6,099 nt of DNA from Globobulimina sp. (Eukaryota; Foraminifera; Rotaliida), in NCBI GenBank assembly GCA_003354225.1, contig PIVH01000361.1, forward strand, positions 1-6,099, written 5' to 3'. Numbering within the stretch: the stretch's first letter is position 1; every line of letters starts with the position of its first letter. The notes under the pieces are model-generated. The model ran no database searches. It saw nothing but the letters and a program-made list of their open reading frames with translations, and was not told where the DNA came from. Below, piece by piece: positions 5,272 to 6,099 of this stretch. Both the position numbers and the translations under genes were made by a program.

Positions 5272-6099
5272 ATGGGTAATAAGCAGCAGGTGAGTAAATC
5301 TGAAATAATAGATTTATCCCGTAATAAAGAATTGCAGTTTCCAGTAAACCTCAATATTTCGAGGCTGTCCGGTACAAAATTCAATAATGTTAAAAAAAGA
5401 GCATTAGAAAGAGGAATTAGCCATGTTTGTGATATTCAATTTTACGAACATATTAATTGTTTTGCATCATTATCATCCGATGGGACAAGATCGTTTGATG
5501 TGTATTACGGCAAAAAACATATGCCATATGATGTAATGTTGTGGAAATATACAAAATTAGAAAACGATCGGTATGAATTTAGCGTTGTTACCCAATATAT
5601 GATGGGTGGAGGGGTGTTATTTTTACATCATACATTGCCAGCTGTCATTAAATTTAATTCTGCGCAGTGGGAAATATGGACCATAAAACCATATAAATTG
5701 TCAGTATCTTTTCCATGTTACACTGGCAGAAAGCATCCCAGTGGACATTATAAAAGATTTTCAACCATCAAACAGTACGGTTACTGGCAACATTCATTGA
5801 CTGATAAACATTATAAACCAAATGGATTTCATTGGATTTTTATCATTGGATTTGATGGTACTGTATATGTTTATATGTATAAATTAGATTTGCTGCATCG
5901 CAAAGAAAATGGATATATTAACTATGGCTCAATCAGTTTATGTGATGGAAATATAAAAATTTGTGACGCGAGCGCTTATTCGGAGGATGGAAGAAATAAA
6001 ATTGTATGTTTAGTCCGGCGATATGCAAACGAGAAACAAGGCGTAGTCGAAGGATATCAAGTGTTTGTGGTTGAAAATGATGATAAATTATGCAGTCAT
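5272..6099 (+). CDS. Unknown protein, 276 codons open to the window end (3' partial)
   Basis: The frame starts at an ATG with a TAA codon immediately before it in frame (5269-5271) and stays open for all 276 codons to the window edge, far longer than chance in AT-rich DNA. I recognise no family. It begins MGNKQQ, so Gly2 could be N-myristoylated, although position 6 is Gln rather than the preferred Ser/Thr. The body is rich in aromatic and beta-branched residues with alternating hydrophobic strands and turn motifs such as SSDGT (68-72), YMMGGG (109-114) and GFDGTVYVY (193-201). It also has paired Trp residues (W133/W136). This resembles blades of a beta-propeller, but no WD, Kelch or other signature is visible, so that is only inference. 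No signal peptide or membrane segment is seen. It is transcribed away from the glycosidase. Confidence 0.75.
   Translation, partial: MGNKQQVSKSEIIDLSRNKELQFPVNLNISRLSGTKFNNVKKRALERGISHVCDIQFYEHINCFASLSSDGTRSFDVYYGKKHMPYDVMLWKYTKLENDRYEFSVVTQYMMGGGVLFLHHTLPAVIKFNSAQWEIWTIKPYKLSVSFPCYTGRKHPSGHYKRFSTIKQYGYWQHSLTDKHYKPNGFHWIFIIGFDGTVYVYMYKLDLLHRKENGYINYGSISLCDGNIKICDASAYSEDGRNKIVCLVRRYANEKQGVVEGYQVFVVENDDKLCSH
5290..5337 (+). other. Possible 48-nt in-frame intron near the start of the plus-strand gene
   Basis: CAG|GTGAGT at 5287-5295 is a perfect consensus donor, and 48 nt later TTGCAG ends at 5337. The stretch has no stop and is a multiple of three (phase 0), so the frame is open whether it is spliced or retained. 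Splicing would join MGNKQQ to FPVNLNISRL and remove 16 residues. No homologue is known to me to decide between the forms, though a sister case exists in the glycosidase gene. Confidence 0.45.

Noticed and set aside
1-6099. Bacterial operon, CRISPR array, insertion sequence, tRNA or rRNA
   Set aside because: The spliced eukaryotic gene structures exclude a bacterial operon. No spaced repeats, terminal inverted repeats, transposase motifs, cloverleaf or rRNA core sequences were seen on either strand.

Overview
The window is nuclear DNA of a compact, intron-containing eukaryote. The evidence is that conserved protein families are interrupted by short GT-AG introns (about 50-100 nt) and rejoin perfectly when those introns are removed. 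TAA and TGA serve as stops and TGG as Trp, so the code looks standard. The DNA is AT-rich and the gaps between genes are 90-170 bp. A small invertebrate (a bdelloid rotifer would fit) or a gene-dense protist are both possible, and the sequence alone does not settle it.

Layout, left to right. (1) 1-1358, minus strand: the N-terminal three quarters of an HSPA12-type (HSP70-like) ATPase, with one 53-nt intron; its 3' end lies outside the window. (2) 1447-2909, minus strand: an RBR (RING1-IBR-RING2) E3 ubiquitin ligase with an N-terminal UBA-like domain, a C-terminal transmembrane segment and a very Cys-rich tail. A 98-nt intron splits RING1. (3) 2955-3353, minus strand: a short single-pass membrane-protein ORF in the same frame as the ligase. 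It is either a small gene of its own or, quite plausibly, the first coding exon of the ligase gene. (4) 3522-5099, minus strand: a secreted family-1 glycoside hydrolase (beta-glucosidase/lactase-like). It has both catalytic glutamates and a 57-nt intron that is a multiple of three without stops, so it hides inside the ORF. (5) 5100-5271: a 172-bp divergent promoter region. (6) 5272-6099, plus strand: a 276-codon reading frame that runs off the window end, of no family I recognise, starting Met-Gly and containing a possible 48-nt in-frame intron.

Functionally, the chaperone-like ATPase and the membrane-anchored ubiquitin ligase are same-strand neighbours 88 bp apart and could both serve protein quality control, but nothing in the sequence proves joint action. 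The glycosidase is probably a digestive or lysosomal enzyme that shares a bidirectional promoter with the unknown plus-strand gene. The most useful corrections are four: the two in-frame 'invisible' introns, the continuation of the HSPA12 gene beyond its apparent stop, the joining of the split RING1 domain, and the unlisted plus-strand ORF.
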